DNA from: Myroides pelagicus
GTDB taxonomy: Bacteria > Bacteroidota > Bacteroidia > Flavobacteriales > Flavobacteriaceae
Reading direction: 5' to 3'
Assembly (NCBI RefSeq): GCF_009711055.1
Contig: NZ_WMJY01000014.1
Location: 16,365 to 80,364, forward strand
Length of the DNA: 64,000 bases
A model generated the notes under the pieces. It worked only from the letters and a program-made list of their open reading frames with translations, made no database searches and had not been told where the DNA came from. Positions 16,196 to 25,760 of this stretch are shown here, one piece after another. Each line of letters begins with the position of its first letter. Position 1 is the first letter of the stretch. The translations under genes and the position numbers were made by a program.

Positions 16196-17587
16196 ATGAA
16201 AGGACTGAATTTAGGGAAAATTCTAACATTGGCAGGTGGAGGTATTCTTTATATGTTTACTTCAAATGCACTACAAGCACAAACAATGAGTTTTCAGGAG
16301 GCATATGAAATTATGCATCAAGAAAACAGTGCTTTAAAGGCGGTTGAAAAACAGGAAGAAATACATGAATACGAATGGAAAGCAGCAAAAGGACTACGGT
16401 ATCCAACTGTAAAAGCATTTGGAGTAGGTATGTACTTGGATCGCTCAATAGGTGCAGACTTGAATGGATTGCGCAATGGAATAGGAGATTTTATTCATTT
16501 GCCAAATCCTGAATTACTAGGTGATTGGAGTTTTTCTTTTAATAAGAGAGATATGGCAGTTGGAGGTTTTATGGTGACATGGCCTTTGTATACTGGAGGC
16601 AAAATAAATGCAGCAGTAAAAGCAAAGAGTTTGCAGAAGGAGATGGGAGAGAAGGATCTTGAGACTAAAAACAATCAATTGATTTCGGAATTAGCTCAAC
16701 GCTATTATGCTGTAAAGTTGGCTGATGAAGCGGTTAAGGTAAGAAAAGAAGTATTAGTCGGCATGGAACATCATTTACACGATGCTACTAAGTTAGAGGA
16801 GAATGGAATGATTGCACCTGTGGAGCGTTTGTACGCTGATGTTGCCGTATCTGAAGCTAAGCGTCAACTAGATGGTGCACAAAAAGATATTGCGTTAGCA
16901 CGCACAGCATTGGCTAATACCTTAGAAATGGACGAAGTACCAGAAGAATTAGTGAGTGATTTTTTTACCGTTGAAGCTTTGGAGGCGTTAAGTTTCTATA
17001 AAGAATCTGCTTTGCGGTATTACCCATTATTGCAAAAGTTAGTATTACAAAAGGAATTAGCCGAACAAGGAGTTAAAGCTAAAAAATCGGCATATTATCC
17101 AACGGTAGCTGCATTTGGTCAAAGTATATTAGTACACAATAATCCGATGAAAGCAGGTATGTTGTATAACAACGACAATGTATGGGTAGTGGGAGTAGGA
17201 GTGTCTTATACTTTATTTGAAGGATTTAGAAATAGAAATGAAATCAAGGCAGCTAAGGCTACGAAGGAAAGTGTTGAATTATTTGAAACAAAGGCTCAAA
17301 ACGATATTCAAATGCTAGTGACTAAGCTGTATCAAGATATAGAGAAACAACAAGAACAAATCAATAATCTGTCAATACAAGTGAAATTAGGCGAAGAATT
17401 ATTGAGGGTACGTTCAAAGGCTTTCACAGAAGGATTTGCTACATCGACTGATGTGGTAGATGCAGAAATGAAGTTGTCAGGAATTAAATTACAGAAGCTA
17501 CAGGCATATTATAATTATGCTGTAAATGTGGCGTCCTTATTGGAATATTCGGGATTAAGTAAAGAGTTTATAAAATACGCAAAATAA
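16196..17587 (+). CDS. TolC family outer membrane efflux protein
   Basis: 463 residues. It has a signal peptide with cleavage expected after ALQAQ (~29), then two OEP repeats forming the barrel and alpha-helical tunnel. Long heptad-rich helices and the tail GFATSTDVVDAEMKLSGIKLQKLQAYYNYAVN are typical. It is the outer membrane channel of a tripartite exporter. It is the first gene of a four-gene unit, with 14 nt to the HlyD-like gene. Confidence 0.9.
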   Translation: MKGLNLGKILTLAGGGILYMFTSNALQAQTMSFQEAYEIMHQENSALKAVEKQEEIHEYEWKAAKGLRYPTVKAFGVGMYLDRSIGADLNGLRNGIGDFIHLPNPELLGDWSFSFNKRDMAVGGFMVTWPLYTGGKINAAVKAKSLQKEMGEKDLETKNNQLISELAQRYYAVKLADEAVKVRKEVLVGMEHHLHDATKLEENGMIAPVERLYADVAVSEAKRQLDGAQKDIALARTALANTLEMDEVPEELVSDFFTVEALEALSFYKESALRYYPLLQKLVLQKELAEQGVKAKKSAYYPTVAAFGQSILVHNNPMKAGMLYNNDNVWVVGVGVSYTLFEGFRNRNEIKAAKATKESVELFETKAQNDIQMLVTKLYQDIEKQQEQINNLSIQVKLGEELLRVRSKAFTEGFATSTDVVDAEMKLSGIKLQKLQAYYNYAVNVASLLEYSGLSKEFIKYAK

Positions 17588-17601
17588 TACTAGGATAAAA
17601 G

Positions 17602-18588
17602 ATGAAAAATAAAGCAGTTAGTGCACTTATAGGGGTAGTTGTAGTCATATTTATATTTATGATTTCAATATGGTATATGGCAGGTGAACAACCGTCGTAT
17701 ATTCAGGGACAAGTAGAAGCGACTCAAATAAATGTAGCCTCTAAAATTCCGGGACGTATTGATGCGATTTATGTAAAAGAAGGAGATAAGGTAAAAGAAG
17801 GTCAAGTGTTGTTGCAAATCAGTACGCCTGAAATAGATGCTAAGTTAGCGCAAGCAGAATCTGTACAACAAGCAGCCCAAGCCATCGATAATAAAGCAAA
17901 AAAAGGAGCCAGAGAAGAAGAAATACAAGCTGCGTATAATATGTGGCAACAAGCGAAAGCAGGGGCAGATTTTGCGGCTACAACTTATGCGAGAGTCGAG
18001 AATTTATACAATGAAAAGGTGTTGCCTGCTCAGAAGAAAGATGAAGCCTATACAAAATATAGAGCTGCTCAAGAAGTAGAAAAAGCGGCACACTCACAAT
18101 ATAAAATGGCACAAAAGGGTGCACGTGTAGAAGATAAGCAAGCTGCAATGGCTAAAGTACATCAAGCGATGGCTGTAGTTGATGAAGTGAAAATACTAAA
18201 AGCAGAAGGAGAATTAAAAGCACCTCAATCTGGAGAGATACTTACAATTATGCCGAATAAAGGGGAGATAGTTAATGCGGGTTATCCAGTGGTTAATTTG
18301 GTAGATTTATCTGACGTTTGGGTATATTTCAATATAAAAGAAGACTTGATGCCTTATTTCAAAATCGGCACAAAAATCACAGCTTCGTTTCCTGCATTAG
18401 GAGGTGAAGAAGTAGAATTAGAAGTGAAGTATATTGCTGCGCAGGCAGATTATGCTACGTGGAGTGCAACAAAAGCAAAAGGAGATTTTGATATGAAGAC
18501 TTTCTTGATTAAGGCGTATCCTGTGAAAAAGGTAGAAGGATTGCGTCCAGGAATGAGTGCTTTGGTTGTAGAGAGTAGTTTGAATTAA
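17602..18588 (+). CDS. HlyD family periplasmic adaptor (membrane fusion protein)
   Basis: 328 residues. It has one N-terminal membrane helix (~7-28) and a biotinyl-lipoyl-like half (VASKIPGRIDAIYVKEGDKVKEGQVLLQ, ~44-73, quoted in part). An alanine/glutamine-rich helical hairpin (~80-200) follows, then the second lipoyl half (APQSGEILTIMPNKGEIVNAGYPV) and a beta-barrel domain. It bridges the inner membrane permeases and TolC. It resembles YhiI/EmrA-like adaptors of ABC-2 systems. It is the second gene of the operon. Confidence 0.9.
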   Translation: MKNKAVSALIGVVVVIFIFMISIWYMAGEQPSYIQGQVEATQINVASKIPGRIDAIYVKEGDKVKEGQVLLQISTPEIDAKLAQAESVQQAAQAIDNKAKKGAREEEIQAAYNMWQQAKAGADFAATTYARVENLYNEKVLPAQKKDEAYTKYRAAQEVEKAAHSQYKMAQKGARVEDKQAAMAKVHQAMAVVDEVKILKAEGELKAPQSGEILTIMPNKGEIVNAGYPVVNLVDLSDVWVYFNIKEDLMPYFKIGTKITASFPALGGEEVELEVKYIAAQADYATWSATKAKGDFDMKTFLIKAYPVKKVEGLRPGMSALVVESSLN

Positions 18589-18598
18589 TTAGAGCAAG

Positions 18599-19765
18599 GT
18601 GAAAAAAGGTTTTATATCAATATTTAAAGAAGAGTGCATATGTATATTCACGTCAATACGTTTATTGTTATTGATGTTAGGAGTACCTGTGTTCCTTTTC
18701 TTTATGTATTCCAATTTGCTTTCAGAAGGCGTAGCTAGAAACCTGCCAATCACTTTGTTGGATTTAGATAAGTCAAGTTTGTCTCGTCAGTTTGCTAGAA
18801 TGGTCGATGCTAATGCTACAATGGAGATAGCTTATGAGGTGGCTGATGAGTGGGAAGGACAACAGACGATACGAACAAATAAATCGTATGCATTAATAAT
18901 TATTCCACGTGATTTTCAAAAACATGCACAAAAAGGATTAGCACCTAATATTACATGTTATTACAACGGTCAATATTTGTTGCCTGCAGGATTAATTCAA
19001 CGCGATTTTCAATTGGTAGCAGGCTCGTTTTCCGCAGGAGCGAAAATAGAAGTATTAAAGAAAAGCGGTAATATGCCTGAGCAAGCAATGGGGAATGTAA
19101 TGGCAATAGGCAATGAAAATCATACCTTGTTTAATCCTTATCTGAATTATGGAGCTTATTTGAATTTAGGTTTTTTACCAATGGCTTTTCAAATAATCGT
19201 GATGATTGTTACGATTTACGCTTTAGGGAATACATTAAAGTACAATAAGGGGAGAGAATTACTTAAGCAGACTGATAACAATATTGTTGCCATAGTTTTC
19301 GGGAAGATACTACCTTATACTATTGTGTTTTTCATTGTAGGGTATTTTATGAATAGTATTATTTTCTATAAAGTAGAGGCACCACTTAATGCTAGTTTTT
19401 TCATGGTTAATATGATTACCTTAAGCTTTATTGTGGTTTGTCAAGCAATTGCCATTTTTATTACTTCAATAGTAACGAGTTTACGTACAGCGATGACAAT
19501 TGGAGGAGGATATACAGCACTAGCTTTCTCTTTTGCAGGATATACATTTCCGCCAGAAGGGATGAGTGGTTTTGTTCAGGGGTTAAATTATATTTTTCCT
19601 TTCCATTCTTATTTAAGATTTGTAATTAATTATGCAGTGCGAGGAATCTCATTTAACGCTATGCAGTCAGCTTATATGTTGGTATTTGTAATTTTCCTGT
19701 TGTTAGGATTGTTATCAATACCTTTATATTATCGCAGATTAAAGAAAGGAGGTTATAATGTTTAA
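18599..19765 (+). CDS. ABC-2 type permease, first subunit
   Basis: 388 residues starting with GTG. It has one N-terminal helix (~19-38), a ~130-residue extracytoplasmic domain (LPITLLDLDKSSLSRQFARM.., typical of YhgE/ABC-2 exporters) and then five to six C-terminal helices (~190-380). It is predicted to pair with the next gene product as the transmembrane part of a drug or metabolite exporter. No nucleotide-binding domain is in the protein or the operon. The last 8 nt overlap the next gene. Confidence 0.87.
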   Translation: MKKGFISIFKEECICIFTSIRLLLLMLGVPVFLFFMYSNLLSEGVARNLPITLLDLDKSSLSRQFARMVDANATMEIAYEVADEWEGQQTIRTNKSYALIIIPRDFQKHAQKGLAPNITCYYNGQYLLPAGLIQRDFQLVAGSFSAGAKIEVLKKSGNMPEQAMGNVMAIGNENHTLFNPYLNYGAYLNLGFLPMAFQIIVMIVTIYALGNTLKYNKGRELLKQTDNNIVAIVFGKILPYTIVFFIVGYFMNSIIFYKVEAPLNASFFMVNMITLSFIVVCQAIAIFITSIVTSLRTAMTIGGGYTALAFSFAGYTFPPEGMSGFVQGLNYIFPFHSYLRFVINYAVRGISFNAMQSAYMLVFVIFLLLGLLSIPLYYRRLKKGGYNV

Positions 19766-20954
19766 ATCATTAATTGAAGGATTAGCACTGATCTATGAAG
19801 GATTAAGACAGGAAGTAAAGTTGATCTTTTCTGATACGGCTGTGATAACCTCATATATATTCTCAGTATTATTTGTGTTTTTCTTTTATTCTTATGTTTA
19901 TTCACATGAGGTAATAGAGAACTTGTCTGTAGCAGTTGTTGATCAAGATCAATCGAAGTTGAGTCAACAAGTAGGGCGCATGTTAGATGGAACCCCTCAG
20001 TTAAATGTGGACTATCGAACACAAAGTTATGAATTGGCGAAAGAATTGTACAGGGAGGAGAAAGTACATGGTATTATCTTAATACCGAAAGGATTTGGAA
20101 GAGACATTCAAAAAGGGATTTCTCCCAAAGTAGTAGCTTATGCCGATGCTTCTTATATGTTGTATTATAAGCAAACATTGGGAGCAGTGATGAAAACAGT
20201 AGGAACGATGAATGCACAGATTGAAGTTAATAAGATGATGGCTACTGGTACTAATATGAAGCAGGCTGTTGAGAATAGACGACCTTTTAATCCTGTGGCC
20301 GTACCTTTGTATAATATTAATTCGGGATACGGAACATTCTTGTTGCCCGTAGTATTTTTGATTGCTCTACAGACACTTCAGATTTCGGCAATGGGAGTAA
20401 TTGGAGGAACATTAAGGGAAGGTGGTTTATTTGCACGTACTTTTGCATATGCTAATAAACGCTTTGGTATCTTCTTTTCAACAATAGGAAGAAGTTTAGC
20501 ATATTTAGTGTTTTCAATGTTACTTTTAGTTATTGCCACTTTGGTTGTTAATCGTGCATACAACTTTCCGATGCGAGGTGATATGTTTGAGATTGTAGTT
20601 TTTTTAACTCCCTTTATATTATCTGTTACTTTTTTAGGAATGACAGCTATTAACTTCTTTCGCAAGAGAGAAGAGGCATTAATGGTTGTGACAATATTTT
20701 CGATACCGACATTATTGCTTTCAGGGGCTTCTTGGCCTATGCAAGCATTTCCATTGTGGTTGCAAAAAGCGTCTGTGTTTATTCCAACAACTTTAGGATC
20801 ACAAGGGTATCTGGCATTGTCTCAATTTGGAGCTTCATTATATGAAATAAAAGACATTTATATCCAAATGTGGGGAATTTGCTTGTTTTATTTTGTCTTA
20901 GCACTATGGACGAATAGACGCTTTATACGTGTAAAGGAAAAGGTAGAAGAATAA
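19758..20954 (+). CDS. ABC-2 type permease, second subunit
   Basis: 398 residues, with the same architecture as the preceding protein (N-terminal helix, extracytoplasmic domain with VAVVDQDQSKLSQQVGRML, C-terminal helices), so the pair probably arose by duplication. It overlaps the previous gene by 8 nt. Its ATG at 19758 is preceded by aaaggagg, an unusually strong Shine-Dalgarno-like sequence for this phylum, suggesting coupled translation. It is the last gene of the operon. Confidence 0.87.
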   Translation: MFKSLIEGLALIYEGLRQEVKLIFSDTAVITSYIFSVLFVFFFYSYVYSHEVIENLSVAVVDQDQSKLSQQVGRMLDGTPQLNVDYRTQSYELAKELYREEKVHGIILIPKGFGRDIQKGISPKVVAYADASYMLYYKQTLGAVMKTVGTMNAQIEVNKMMATGTNMKQAVENRRPFNPVAVPLYNINSGYGTFLLPVVFLIALQTLQISAMGVIGGTLREGGLFARTFAYANKRFGIFFSTIGRSLAYLVFSMLLLVIATLVVNRAYNFPMRGDMFEIVVFLTPFILSVTFLGMTAINFFRKREEALMVVTIFSIPTLLLSGASWPMQAFPLWLQKASVFIPTTLGSQGYLALSQFGASLYEIKDIYIQMWGICLFYFVLALWTNRRFIRVKEKVEE

Positions 20955-20968
20955 AATGAATGTTATCG

Positions 20969-21014
20969 ATAAATAGTAAAGGGCAGATAAATACATCTGC
21001 CCTTTACTATTTAT
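20969..21014. terminator. Bidirectional terminator
   Basis: A 20-bp perfect stem (20969-20988 with 20995-21014, loop aaatac) serves the export operon and the converging gene. The 3' end of the minus-strand gene (stop at 21011-21013) lies inside the right arm. Confidence 0.92.
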
Positions 21015-21850
21015 TTCTTTATTGTTAGCTGATAAATTCCTGTTTGTCCAATAGGATTATCTGGGTCTTCACAAAGTAAAAACTGTATTTCACTTTCATT
21101 GTTCTTGTATAGCGTAATTCCTTCAAATTTATGAGTATCACTAATTACTTTTGTTTTTTCCACTTTCATTTTTTGGGGATTGATCCGTCCGATTAGACTT
21201 CCTTTAATCTCTCCATCTTTATAATTGGATTGTTCATCTTCTGCAGCAGCTAGAAAGTATATATAGTTATCAACTTTAACAGCATCCGTAAAAGAACTTT
21301 GTACTTTATTGATTTTAGGTAGTTTAATAGGGAAATAAGTGATTTTAAAATTGTCAATAATACTTTCTCCTGTTACGATAAAAATACCATTTTGGTGTAG
21401 ATCACCATTACCTCTATTGAAGAAATACCAAGTGTCATCATTATAAATGACACCTTCAATATTAAAGTTATCATTATTAATATTAGCAAAACTCTTCATT
21501 GATTCATAGAGGATATCAAGTTCTTTTATGTTGCTTACTTCATTTGTTAGCCGATGTACTTCTACTAAGTTAATTCGCTTATCGGTAGAACCAGAACCAA
21601 AAATATAATAGAACTCATCAGAATAAGTGATGGCTTCATAGTCTGGTTTTTCACTTTTAGCGATTAGTTCTTGGCCATAATCATAGGTTGTTAAAGGAGT
21701 TTTTGTAAATAGATTATTGGTCAAATCATGGTGATAGAAGTAAGAACTATCGTCAGTGATGACATGAATTTGATCCTCGTTGTAAACCAAGCCTGATGCG
21801 GCACTGATACCAAATAAATGAAAGAGTAGTTCGAGAGTGAATTGCTTCAT
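21011..21850 (-). CDS. Predicted beta-propeller protein (DUF6929-like)
   Basis: 279 residues. The short hydrophobic N-terminus gives only a weak signal peptide. The body is a series of strand repeats such as SGLVYNEDQIHVITDDSSYF, YEAITYSDEFYYIFGSGS, NIEGVIYNDDTWYFFNRGN and FEGITLYKNNESEIQFLLCE, each an aspartate/glycine-rich turn between strands, fitting a six-bladed propeller. The repeated E-G/E-A-I-T-Y pattern resembles esterase-like/DUF6929 proteins. Function is unknown. The stop codon lies within the shared terminator. It is divergent from PPK2. Confidence 0.6.
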   Translation of the reverse strand: MKQFTLELLFHLFGISAASGLVYNEDQIHVITDDSSYFYHHDLTNNLFTKTPLTTYDYGQELIAKSEKPDYEAITYSDEFYYIFGSGSTDKRINLVEVHRLTNEVSNIKELDILYESMKSFANINNDNFNIEGVIYNDDTWYFFNRGNGDLHQNGIFIVTGESIIDNFKITYFPIKLPKINKVQSSFTDAVKVDNYIYFLAAAEDEQSNYKDGEIKGSLIGRINPQKMKVEKTKVISDTHKFEGITLYKNNESEIQFLLCEDPDNPIGQTGIYQLTIKK

Positions 21851-21922
21851 TGGTAATAATTAGAAAGATTATGTTTCAAATCTAATTAAAATATGTTATT
21901 TTTTATGTCTAAATGGATAAAT

Positions 21923-22798
21923 ATGAGTTTTGCAAAGAAGTATATAGCGAAAGAAGGTTTTGAATTATCAGGATGTTCAACAAAGCCAGATTTTGATATG
22001 AAACCGAAGAAAGCAGTGAGAAAGCTAGATGAGGTCAGTCGTAAGTTGGGAAAATTACAAGATATTATGTATGCACATAATCGTTATAGTGTTTTGATTT
22101 GCTTACAAGGAATGGATGCGGCAGGAAAGGATAGTTTGATTCGCGAAGTATTCAAGTCGTTTAATGCTAGAGGTGTTGATGTGCAAAGTTTTAAGCGTCC
22201 AACTTCTTATGAGCTTAGACATGATTACTTATGGAGGCATTTTGTTACTTTACCTGAGAAGGGGAAGTATACAGTATTTAATCGCAGTCATTATGAAAAT
22301 GTACTGGTTTCTCGAGTACACCCAGAAATAGTTTTAAATGAGCGTATTCCAGGAATAGAAGTAATTACTGATATTGATGAAATGTTTTGGGACAAGCGTT
22401 ATGAAGAGATACAGAACTTTGAAAAGCACATTAGTAATAATGGAGTGATTGTGTTTAAATTTTTCTTACACATGAGTAAAGATGAGCAAAAGAGTAGAAT
22501 ATTACGCCGTTTGAATAAAGATAAACACAATTGGAAGTTTGAGCCAGCAGACGTAAAAGAAAGAGAGTTTTGGGAGGAATATCAGCGTTACTATCAAATA
22601 GCAATAGAAAAAACATCTACAGATGAAGCGCCGTGGTATGTAATACCAGCAGATGATAAAGATGTTTGTCGTTTTATTTTGGCAAGTATATTAGACGAGG
22701 TGATGAGTACTTATACTGATATTGTGGTACCAGAGTTATCTGATACGTTGAAAGAAGACTTGGTTTTATACAAAGACCAGCTTTTAAATGAAGAGTAG
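21923..22798 (+). CDS. Polyphosphate kinase 2 family protein (PPK2)
   Basis: About 291 residues. It has Walker A GMDAAGKDS (~75-83 of the longer form), the lid/substrate segment FKRPTSYELRHDYLWR, FNRSHYENVLVSRVHPE and the Walker B-like KFFLHMSKDEQ. PPK2 enzymes transfer phosphate between polyphosphate and nucleotides. Nucleoside mono- versus diphosphate preference cannot be read with confidence. The start is uncertain: in-frame ATGs exist at 21893, 21905 and 21923. The last begins MSFAKKYIAKEGFELS, which fits family N-termini best. It is a single gene. Confidence 0.87.
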   Translation: MSFAKKYIAKEGFELSGCSTKPDFDMKPKKAVRKLDEVSRKLGKLQDIMYAHNRYSVLICLQGMDAAGKDSLIREVFKSFNARGVDVQSFKRPTSYELRHDYLWRHFVTLPEKGKYTVFNRSHYENVLVSRVHPEIVLNERIPGIEVITDIDEMFWDKRYEEIQNFEKHISNNGVIVFKFFLHMSKDEQKSRILRRLNKDKHNWKFEPADVKEREFWEEYQRYYQIAIEKTSTDEAPWYVIPADDKDVCRFILASILDEVMSTYTDIVVPELSDTLKEDLVLYKDQLLNEE

Positions 22799-22904
22799 AG
22801 AGGGGGAACTTTAAAAGTATTTGGAAAACTTTATAGTCTAATAATTTTTGTAAGGGCGCATGTTTGTAAGCAACTCATTATATTTGCAGAAATTTTTTTA
22901 AGAA

Positions 22905-24278
22905 ATGAATCTGTCTATATATTTTAATGAGTTTAGGTATAATATCAAGTTAGCTTATCCAATTATTTTAGCAATGTTAGGTCACACTATTGTCGGTGTG
23001 ATTGATAACATAATGGTAGGTAAAATTGGAGCAACTGAATTAGCAGCAGCTTCTTTGGCCAATAGTTTTGTTTTTATAGCGATATCTTTAGGTGTTGGTT
23101 TTTCTACTGCGTTGACTCCATTAGTAGCACATAGTGATGCAGAAAATAATACTCCTGTAGGGCGTTCGGTTTTTGTAAATGGGTTATTTTTATGTACAAC
23201 ATTAGGAGTAATATTATTTGCTTTAATCTCATTAGCAAAGCCATTACTTGTTCATATGGGGCAACCAGAAGAGGTTACTGTATTAGCAAAACCGTTTTTA
23301 GATATTGTTGCGTTGTCATTGATACCAATGATTATGTATCAAGCTTATAAGCAATTTGCCGATGGTAAGTCACAGACAAAAAACGCAATGTATGCGACAG
23401 TAATATCGAATGTAACGAATGTGTTATTGAATTATTTATTAATATATGGCATATGGATTTTTCCAGAGATGGGGATGTTGGGAGCAGCATATGGAACACT
23501 AATTTCGCGTTTGGTAATGATTGTGTATATGCACTTTTCCTTGCGAAAACAAGAGATGTTTAAACCTTTTTTAGTAGGGATTAGTTTCTCAGAAGTAAAG
23601 CAGGAAATGTTGTCTAAAATAACGAAGATTGGAATTCCTTCTGGGCTAATGAGTTTTTTTGAAGTAGCTTTGTTTGTCGGAGCAGTATGGTTATCAGGAA
23701 TGATAGGGACAGTAGCACAAGCTGCAAATCAAATAGCTTTAAGCATGTCATCGATGACATTTATGTTTGCTAGTGGATTAAGTGTAGCGGCAATGATACG
23801 CGTTGGAAATCAGAGAGGATTAAAAGATTATATAAAGCTAAAGGTTGTTGCTCGTTCAATTATGTTGATGGCTATAATTATTTATATAGGCTTTGCCTTG
23901 TTTTTTATTTTATTTAAGGGATATATACCTATGCTATTTTTAGATAGTCAGGACGTGGTAAACAAGGTGGTCAATGATGAGGTAATTCAAGTAGCAAGTC
24001 AGCTGTTGTTGATATGTGCATTCTTTCAGATATCTGATTGTGTACAAGTAGTAACTTTAGGTGCATTACGTGGGTTACAAGATGTAAATGTGCCGATGAT
24101 TATTACCTTTGTATCCTATTGGATTGTAGGATTCCCTGTTTCTATTTATTTAAGTTTATATACTGAAGTAGGAGCACCAGGGATATGGATAGGATTATTA
24201 GCGGGATTAACAATGGCAGCAGCTTTGTTGTATTTTCGCTTTCATATTTTATCAAATAGATTAATTAATAACAATTAA
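22905..24278 (+). CDS. MATE family efflux transporter
   Basis: 457 residues with 12 predicted helices in two MatE halves. Typical features are the opening LAYPIILAMLGHTIVGVIDNIMVGKIG and the second-half equivalent ITKIGIPSGLMSFFEVALFV. It would export cationic or organic compounds in exchange for Na+ or H+. Its substrate is unknown. A TATATTTG -7 box lies at 22879-22886, 18 nt before the start. It is followed after 13 nt by a small acidic gene, probably co-transcribed. Confidence 0.9.
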   Translation: MNLSIYFNEFRYNIKLAYPIILAMLGHTIVGVIDNIMVGKIGATELAAASLANSFVFIAISLGVGFSTALTPLVAHSDAENNTPVGRSVFVNGLFLCTTLGVILFALISLAKPLLVHMGQPEEVTVLAKPFLDIVALSLIPMIMYQAYKQFADGKSQTKNAMYATVISNVTNVLLNYLLIYGIWIFPEMGMLGAAYGTLISRLVMIVYMHFSLRKQEMFKPFLVGISFSEVKQEMLSKITKIGIPSGLMSFFEVALFVGAVWLSGMIGTVAQAANQIALSMSSMTFMFASGLSVAAMIRVGNQRGLKDYIKLKVVARSIMLMAIIIYIGFALFFILFKGYIPMLFLDSQDVVNKVVNDEVIQVASQLLLICAFFQISDCVQVVTLGALRGLQDVNVPMIITFVSYWIVGFPVSIYLSLYTEVGAPGIWIGLLAGLTMAAALLYFRFHILSNRLINNN

Positions 24279-24291
24279 TACAATTATTTAT

Positions 24292-24537
24292 ATGGAATTG
24301 CCAAAGTTTGTTTTAGCAGATAATACAGATAATCCAGATGATATCTTCATTATTCACTTAGAGTATCCTCGATTTATTATTAATTTAAGCAATGATGAAA
24401 TTGAGTTTTTAGAGTCAATTGAGGAAGCAGATGAGAATGAAGTAGAAGCTGAGATGGAAGTTTTAGTAGAGCTAGCAGGAAAGTTTTACGAGCGTGAGAT
24501 GGAGAGATATGTAGAAGATGAGGATTTAGAAGACTAA
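24292..24537 (+). CDS. Small acidic conserved hypothetical protein
   Basis: 81 residues, very acidic (about a quarter Asp/Glu plus a C-terminal EDEDLED). It has no signal peptide or membrane helix and is predicted to be strand then helix. Conserved-looking elements are FIIHLEYPRFIINLSNDEIEFLE and the helix ending in AGKFYEREMERY. I do not recognise the family. It starts 13 nt after the MATE gene and ends 4 nt before the convergent meaB stop. The sequence has good coding periodicity, so it is very probably real. Confidence 0.7.
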   Translation: MELPKFVLADNTDNPDDIFIIHLEYPRFIINLSNDEIEFLESIEEADENEVEAEMEVLVELAGKFYEREMERYVEDEDLED

Positions 24538-24541
24538 TACC

Positions 24542-25630
24542 TCATTCTTTAAAATATGTCTTTAAGATTAATTGAGCAGCTGCAAACGGTGATAATTCAT
24601 TGTTTTGCACTGCTTTTTTATTTGTTGTTATAAGTAGTTTTATTGTAGGGTTATTGTAGAATCGCATTAGAATGTTTTCGTTAATAGTTTCCATTAACCA
24701 GTATTGATTTTGCTCTTTCCTTCTTGCATAAAAATATTGGTTTTCTGTGGTAAGCGCGATATAGTTTATGATTAACTCCCAGATTTCTTTAATTCCTGTA
24801 TGATGTAGTGCGCTACATGTAGTAACCTTAGGTGTCCAATCAGAAGTTTTTTTAGGGAATAAATGGAGAGCACGGTTGTACTCTAACTTAGCTTGCTGGG
24901 CCTTTTTTTGATTTTGTCCATCAGCTTTATTGATAACTACTGCGTCAGCCATTTCCATAATACCTCTCTTAATTCCCTGCAATTCATCACCTGCACCTGC
25001 TAAATTAAGTAGTAAAAAGAAGTCAACCATACTATGTACAGCTGTTTCACTCTGTCCTACACCGACAGTTTCTACTAAAATAGTATCAAATCCACATGCT
25101 TCGCATAAGATTATACTCTCTCTAGTTTTTCGTGCCACACCTCCTAAGCTATCACCTGAAGCAGAAGGTCTAATATAGGCATTCTCGTCTTTAACGAGCT
25201 CTTCCATTCTTGTTTTATCACCAAGTATACTACCACCTGTAACACTACTACTAGGGTCTATAGCAAGAACTGCTACTTTTTTTCCTAGCGAGGTAAGTAG
25301 TTTTCCAAATGACTCAATGAATGTACTTTTACCTACGCCTGGTACGCCAGTTATACCTATTCGAATAGAATTGTTAGCATAGGGAAGACAACCTTGGATT
25401 ATTTCTTCAGCTTGTTTGTGATGCTGTACATTTAAACTTTCAACGAGGGTAATCGCTTGACTTAAAGCAACCTTGTCTTGTGCAATGATTTTTTTAATTA
25501 GCTCTTGACTGTCTAGTTTTTTTCTCCTTCTTTCCTGGAGTTTTTTTATTGCTAGTTCATTTGTACTTTTAGGTTGTTCTATTCCTTCATTTTCCTTTAA
25601 AGCAGACTGGTTATGATGAGTAGAAGACAT
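24542..25630 (-). CDS. meaB: Methylmalonyl-CoA mutase-associated GTPase MeaB
   Basis: 362 residues of the MeaB/ArgK G3E GTPase family. P-loop GITGVPGVGKST (~91-102), the switch region DPSSSVTGGSILGDKTRM, ETVGVGQSE (G3 area) and VINKADG (NKxD motif) are clear. MeaB protects and reloads B12-dependent methylmalonyl-CoA mutase. The mutase genes are not in the window. The N-terminal ~30 residues are low-complexity and may be disordered. This is one of two B12-linked items in the window, the other being the riboswitch at 36.1 kb. Confidence 0.92.
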   Translation of the reverse strand: MSSTHHNQSALKENEGIEQPKSTNELAIKKLQERRRKKLDSQELIKKIIAQDKVALSQAITLVESLNVQHHKQAEEIIQGCLPYANNSIRIGITGVPGVGKSTFIESFGKLLTSLGKKVAVLAIDPSSSVTGGSILGDKTRMEELVKDENAYIRPSASGDSLGGVARKTRESIILCEACGFDTILVETVGVGQSETAVHSMVDFFLLLNLAGAGDELQGIKRGIMEMADAVVINKADGQNQKKAQQAKLEYNRALHLFPKKTSDWTPKVTTCSALHHTGIKEIWELIINYIALTTENQYFYARRKEQNQYWLMETINENILMRFYNNPTIKLLITTNKKAVQNNELSPFAAAQLILKTYFKE

Positions 25631-25760
25631 ATACGTGGTATATTTTTGGTTTGATAAAAGTAAATGTAATAAAATAATCTATTATAACATTTTGGATAGT
25701 AAAATTATGTTCCTTTGTAGAAGGATAGTTTACCTTAGTAAGCAATTAAAATGAGTATTT

